A stretch of 64,000 nt of DNA, from the NCBI RefSeq assembly GCF_011683915.1, contig NZ_JAAQPH010000004.1:248001-312000 (forward strand), given 5' to 3'. Both the position numbers and the translations under genes were made by a program. Positions within the stretch are counted from its first letter, which is position 1. The number at the start of each line of letters is the position of its first letter. Below, piece by piece: positions 61,251 to 64,000 of the stretch. The stretch comes from Pelagibius litoralis. GTDB taxonomy: Bacteria > Pseudomonadota > Alphaproteobacteria > Kiloniellales > Kiloniellaceae. The notes below the pieces were generated by a model. It ran no database searches. It was not told the DNA's origin and worked only from the letters and a program-made list of their open reading frames with translations.

Positions 61251-61826
61251 CTAGCGATTCGCGCCGGGTACCCAGAGCACGTCGCCGGCGCCCTTGTCGT
61301 TCACGTAGCGGCTCATGACGAAGAACAGGTCGGACAGCCGGTTGATGTAGCGGATCGCTTCCGGGTTGATCGCCTCGGCCTCGGCCAGCACGGTGATCTC
61401 CCGCTCCGCCCGGCGCGACACGGTGCGGGCCAGGTGCAGATAGGCGGCGGCCGGGCTGCCGCCAGGCAGGACGAAGGAATTCAGCGGCGCCAGCTCGGCG
61501 TTCAGCCGGTCGATCTCCTGCTCCAGGCGCTCGACCTGGGGGGCGGTGACGCGCAGCGGCGGGTATTCCGGGTTTTCCACCTCCGGCGTCGCCAGATCGG
61601 CACCCAGGTCGAAGAGGTCGTTCTGCACCCGCCCCAGGATCTCGTCGATGGTCTTGTCGGGCAGCCCGGCGCTGTGCAGCCGCACCAGGCCGACGGTCGC
61701 GTTGGCCTCGTCCACCGTGCCGTAGGCCGCCACCCGGGGATGGTGCTTGACGACCCGCTGGCCGGAGCCGAGCGCGGTTTTGCCCTTGTCGCCGCCCTTG
61801 GTGTAGATGCGGGTCAGTTTCACCAT
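61251..61826 (-). CDS. PduO-type cob(I)alamin adenosyltransferase
   Basis: A 191-residue ATP:cob(I)alamin adenosyltransferase. The N-terminal ATP-binding motif RIYTKGGDKGKTALGSGQRV is at about 5-24, YGTVDEANATVGL at about 35-47, and the C-terminal RYINRLSDLFFVMSRYVN is characteristic. It makes adenosylcobalamin, the cofactor for the class II ribonucleotide reductase encoded in this window. A palindromic repeat lies 24 bp upstream of its start. Confidence 0.95.
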   Translation of the reverse strand: MVKLTRIYTKGGDKGKTALGSGQRVVKHHPRVAAYGTVDEANATVGLVRLHSAGLPDKTIDEILGRVQNDLFDLGADLATPEVENPEYPPLRVTAPQVERLEQEIDRLNAELAPLNSFVLPGGSPAAAYLHLARTVSRRAEREITVLAEAEAINPEAIRYINRLSDLFFVMSRYVNDKGAGDVLWVPGANR

Positions 61827-61849
61827 GATCTGGACTCTTATTTGTTTTC

Positions 61850-61951
61850 GGCGCCGGCCCGCTCCCCCTCCCGGCCACCCAATGCGATTATCCTAGTGGG
61901 TGGCCGGGAGGGGGAGCGGGCTGGAACCGCTGCGACGTAAGTCGAAAACGC
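61850..61951. repeat. Palindromic repeat element, copy B
   Basis: The second copy of the element at 31916-32015. The 25-bp stem has arms 61856-61880 and 61898-61922 with a 17-base loop. It is followed by CGAC-GTAA-GTCG (61933-61944), again with a GNRA-type loop. One stem pair has switched from A-T to T-A relative to copy A, so pairing is preserved. It sits between the HIG1-type gene and the adenosyltransferase. Confidence 0.85.
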
Positions 61952-61963
61952 ACAAAACCGGGC

Positions 61964-62164
61964 TCAGTCCTGCAGGCCGACCAGCACGGCAAGGGCGAAG
62001 ATGACCAGCGTGACACCCTGGGAGATGACCCGGGCGCGCATCAGCTTGTTGCCGTATTTTTCGTTGAAGTCGCCGCCCCGGGCCATGCCGATCATGCCCA
62101 CGGCGAGGACGCCCAGGGTCACCAGCATGGCGATCAGCAGGGCCACGAAGAAGAAGGTTTTCAT
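61964..62164 (-). CDS. HIG1 domain/twin transmembrane protein
   Basis: A 66-residue protein with two membrane helices (about 3-27 and 47-64) joined by NEKYGNKLMRARVISQG, the HIG1 signature loop (N-K-L-M-R-x-R-V). Mitochondrial relatives bind respiratory supercomplexes; bacterial members are uncharacterised but conserved in alphaproteobacteria. ATG 62164 is chosen because the hydrophobic start follows at once; the open frame to 62266 is unrelated sequence. Confidence 0.82.
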   Translation of the reverse strand: MKTFFFVALLIAMLVTLGVLAVGMIGMARGGDFNEKYGNKLMRARVISQGVTLVIFALAVLVGLQD

Positions 62165-62286
62165 CGTCAGAACATAGACCCCGCGATGAGACCTGCACCA
62201 GCGAAAACCCGCCTGCGGCAGTTTGTCGCGAACGGCGGCGGCTTCATCCTTCGAGACGGCGCCCATTCGGCTATGGGGCGCCTCCT

Positions 62287-62319
62287 CAGGATGAGGGGGA
62301 GAATAAAAACCTCATCCTG
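62287..62319. repeat. Short inverted repeat CAGGATGAGG/CCTCATCCTG
   Basis: Perfect 10-nt arms (62287-62296 and 62310-62319) with a 13-nt A-rich spacer. Similar CTCATCCTGAGG-type palindromes recur between genes in many alphaproteobacteria. It might fold on either strand. Confidence 0.55.
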
Positions 62320-62365
62320 GCCGGCCATAGATGTTTCCCCAAGCTGTCACCCCGGTCCCCAACCC

Positions 62366-62470
62366 GTCACCCCGGACTTGATCCGGGGTCCATGTCGCGG
62401 GCGGTCTCGCTTCCTCCGGGAAGAAGTCCCGCAAGCTGAACCATGGATCCCGGATCAAGTCCGGGATGAC
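62366..62470. repeat. Inverted repeat of the alphaproteobacterial GTCATCCCGGACTTGATCC type
   Basis: Two 29-nt arms (62366-62394, 62442-62470) are near-perfect inverted copies. Each contains its own CCCGGA-CTTGA-TCCGGG palindrome. The 47-nt centre is also GC-rich and can pair (CTCCGGGAAG/AAGTCCCG-like). This word is a common dispersed repeat in alphaproteobacterial genomes, known from general experience; only this one double-armed copy occurs in the window. Confidence 0.75.
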
Positions 62471-62516
62471 GACAAAAAAAGGGGAAACGACCGTTGCGCG
62501 CCCTGTCGCCGCCCGC

Positions 62517-63146
62517 CTAACGCCGCGCCAGGGCCAGCCCCAGGCCGGTGCCGATCAGCAGGGTGCCGGTGATGCCGTGACGCACCCGGTTGGCCCGGGC
62601 CGAGGCGAAGAGCCCGCGCGCCCGGCTGGCCAGCAGGGCATAGAGCCCGTCCAGGGTGGTGGCGATGATCACGAAGGCGATGGACATGGCCAGCAGCTGC
62701 GGGCCGACGGCCAGGGCCGGGTCGATGAACTGCGGGAAAAACGCCGCATAAAAGAAGATCGTCTTGGGGTTGGTGATCGCCACCAGCACGCCCTGGCCGA
62801 AGACGCCCTTGTGAGATTTCATCGGCGCCGTCTCTCCCTCAGCCCCGGCGGAGAAGACCGCGCGCCACTGTTTGATTCCCAAGTACAGCAGATAGGCGAC
62901 GCCGGCCCAGCGCAGCACCTCGAACAGATCGGCGGCCAGCGCCAGCACGGTGGTCAGCCCCAGCGCCCCGGCGGCCACCAGCAAGGCATTGCCGCTGCTC
63001 GCCCCCGCCACCGTGGCCAGGCCGATGCGCTGGCCGTAGGCCAGGGAATTGGCGATCACCAGGGTGACGATGGGCCCCGGCATCAAAATCAGCACGGCGG
63101 TGGCGAAGAGGTAGGCGGCGAAGAGTTCCGGATTGACGGCAAGCAT
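62517..63146 (-). CDS. LysE family translocator
   Basis: A 209-residue inner-membrane exporter of the LysE/RhtB family, with about six hydrophobic segments. The family start YLFATAVLILMPGPIVTLVIANSLAYG and the GASSGNALLVAAGALGL block are present. It probably exports an amino acid or homoserine lactone-like compound; the substrate is not deducible. It lies downstream of a repeat-rich spacer after the CMD-family gene. Confidence 0.9.
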   Translation of the reverse strand: MLAVNPELFAAYLFATAVLILMPGPIVTLVIANSLAYGQRIGLATVAGASSGNALLVAAGALGLTTVLALAADLFEVLRWAGVAYLLYLGIKQWRAVFSAGAEGETAPMKSHKGVFGQGVLVAITNPKTIFFYAAFFPQFIDPALAVGPQLLAMSIAFVIIATTLDGLYALLASRARGLFASARANRVRHGITGTLLIGTGLGLALARR

Positions 63147-63248
63147 GGCTTTACGGTCCCATTTCTTGAGCAGTTAGCAGCGGCTGGGAAAAGCAAAGAC
63201 AGGAAGGTTTGCGGATGTACAGCCTTAAAAGCGGGGGCGGGGGCACGC

Positions 63249-63392
63249 CGGCCGCCATCCCACCAATCGCCATCCCCTGCCGTCTATCCCTCCGCCGTCA
63301 TTCCGCCCCCGCCGCCCCCGACCGCCATCCCCTCCGCCGCCATCCCCCCGCCGTCACCTCCCCGCCGCCCCAGCCGTCACCCTCCCGCCGCA
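63249..63392. repeat. Degenerate tandem repeats, ~14-16 nt units
   Basis: About eight imperfect units of a CCGCCATCCC/CCGCCGTCA-type word lie head to tail, extending from the spacer before LysE into the last codons of the CMD gene. Read on the minus (coding) strand the units are G-rich (GGATGGCGGCGG-like). This is simple-sequence expansion, possibly of protein-coding or regulatory origin. Confidence 0.65.
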
Positions 63393-63976
63393 TCGCGGCC
63401 CACCTCCCGGTCCCCCTCCGGGCCGGGCACCAGATTAGGGACATGGCAGAAGCCCTGGGGCGCCACGTCCAGCGCGGCGTTGAACTTGCTCGACATGTTC
63501 TGAAAGGCGATCAGCCCGGTCAACTCGGCGCGGGCGTCCTCGTCGAACTGGGTCTGCAGGGCGGCGCGGATTTCGCCGGTGACCTCGCCGTCGGTGTGGG
63601 TCACGGCCTCCGCGTAGGCCAGGGCCGCGCGCTCGACCGGGGTGAACAGATCGCTCGTCCGCCAGTGCCCCAGGGCCAGGATCTTCGCTTCGCCGACCCC
63701 GCGTTTTTCCAGGGTCGCCGCGTTCACGTCGACGCAGAAGGCGCAGTGGTTGATCTGCGAAATCCGCACCGTGACGAGGGAGCGCAGAGCCGGGTCCAGC
63801 GGCGAGCCCCGGCGGTTCAGCGCGCCGTACAACAGCGCCAGCGCCGCAAACACCCAGGGCGAGCGCCCCCACAGCAGCCCGGGCTCCAGCACCTTGCCGT
63901 AGGTGCGTTTCTGCTTGCGGAAAAACAGCCGGATGAACCAGGGATAGGCGGCAAGCGGTTTGGGACTCACAAGCAT
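63377..63976 (-). CDS. Carboxymuconolactone decarboxylase (AhpD-like) family protein
   Basis: A 199-residue AhpD-like protein. The redox motif HCAFC (in ISQINHCAFCVDVNAA, about 78-93) fits an alkylhydroperoxidase-type C-x-x-C active site. The all-helical pattern SLVTVRISQ...ALGHWRTSDLFTPVERAALAYAEAV is that of the family. It may detoxify peroxides; other members decarboxylate lactones. ATG 63976 has a GAGG site 11 bp upstream and is preferred over GTG 63994. The C-terminal end runs into the tandem repeats. The window ends 24 bp beyond. Confidence 0.85.
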   Translation of the reverse strand: MLVSPKPLAAYPWFIRLFFRKQKRTYGKVLEPGLLWGRSPWVFAALALLYGALNRRGSPLDPALRSLVTVRISQINHCAFCVDVNAATLEKRGVGEAKILALGHWRTSDLFTPVERAALAYAEAVTHTDGEVTGEIRAALQTQFDEDARAELTGLIAFQNMSSKFNAALDVAPQGFCHVPNLVPGPEGDREVGRDAAGG

Positions 63977-64000
63977 CGGCGGCACCTCATGCACGCGCAG

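Larger units (their letters stand above)
62165..62516. other. Intergenic region rich in inverted repeats
   Basis: About 350 bp without a gene. It holds a 29-nt inverted repeat (62366-62394 and 62442-62470) and a shorter one (62287-62296 and 62310-62319), listed separately. A partial extra GTCACCCCGG word is at 62346-62355. Confidence 0.6.

Noticed and set aside
1-64000. CRISPR arrays, tRNA/rRNA genes, insertion sequences
   Set aside because: No regularly spaced direct repeats, cloverleaf sequences, rRNA-like tracts or transposase genes were seen on reading the window.

Overview
The window is GC-rich, densely coded DNA from an alphaproteobacterial chromosome. It is probably a free-living, PHB-accumulating member of the Rhodospirillales/Kiloniellales-like lineages. 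That inference rests on CtrA-type boxes and a CpdR receiver, a PhaR/PhaA/PhaB locus, a TIGR02302-type protein next to lysA-lptM-argH, ftsEX facing an MJ0042 zinc-finger protein, and metX-metW divergent from chorismate mutase-hisC-tyrC. I saw no rRNA, tRNA, IS element, phage or CRISPR array.

Layout. 1-13.7 kb is mixed accessory metabolism: a BCCT transporter (cut by the window edge), GNAT and PhyH enzymes, a ribbon-helix-helix protein, a glyoxalase, a Tat-exported two-gene GMC dehydrogenase, two LysR regulators, and an exported NTF2-like/SDR pair. 13.7-18.8 kb is regulatory: an XRE (PraR-like) regulator, a GlxA/AraC regulator between AT-rich stretches, and a PAS-GGDEF-EAL protein with a degenerate GGDEF. 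18.8-23.6 kb is the polyhydroxybutyrate locus (phaR, a small PhaE-like partner overlapping a short PhaC-like protein, phaA, phaB). 23.6-28.8 kb holds small enzymes and a ferric-reductase-type flavocytochrome. 29.3-31.9 kb is a bd-type quinol oxidase, cydAB plus a 45-residue CydX-like protein. 32-39.7 kb is methionine, aromatic and histidine biosynthesis.

39.7-43.2 kb is the most interesting block: a YHS-domain exported protein followed by a DUF2282 peptide precursor, a DUF692 (MNIO) enzyme, a DUF2063 partner and a DoxX membrane protein. This is the gene order of bufferin-type RiPP clusters implicated in copper defence. A perfect 17-bp hairpin lies between precursor and enzyme genes. 43.2-51 kb carries an SDR, an adenosylcobalamin-dependent ribonucleotide reductase, the plsC-ydcF-ftsX-ftsE operon, and cpdR behind an exact CtrA consensus box. 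51-58.4 kb has TIGR02302, lysA, lptM, argH, tlpA and a DUF6134 protein. 58.4-64 kb has 3-hydroxybutyryl-CoA dehydrogenase, etfBA, a PduO-type cobalamin adenosyltransferase (which could supply cofactor to the class II reductase), a HIG1-domain protein, LysE and a CMD-family protein.

Non-coding structure includes a two-copy ~100-bp palindromic repeat (31.9 and 61.9 kb) with a compensatory base-pair change and an adjacent GNRA-looped mini-hairpin, a second inverted repeat at 62.4 kb, degenerate tandem repeats at 63.3 kb, and several terminators and operator-like palindromes.
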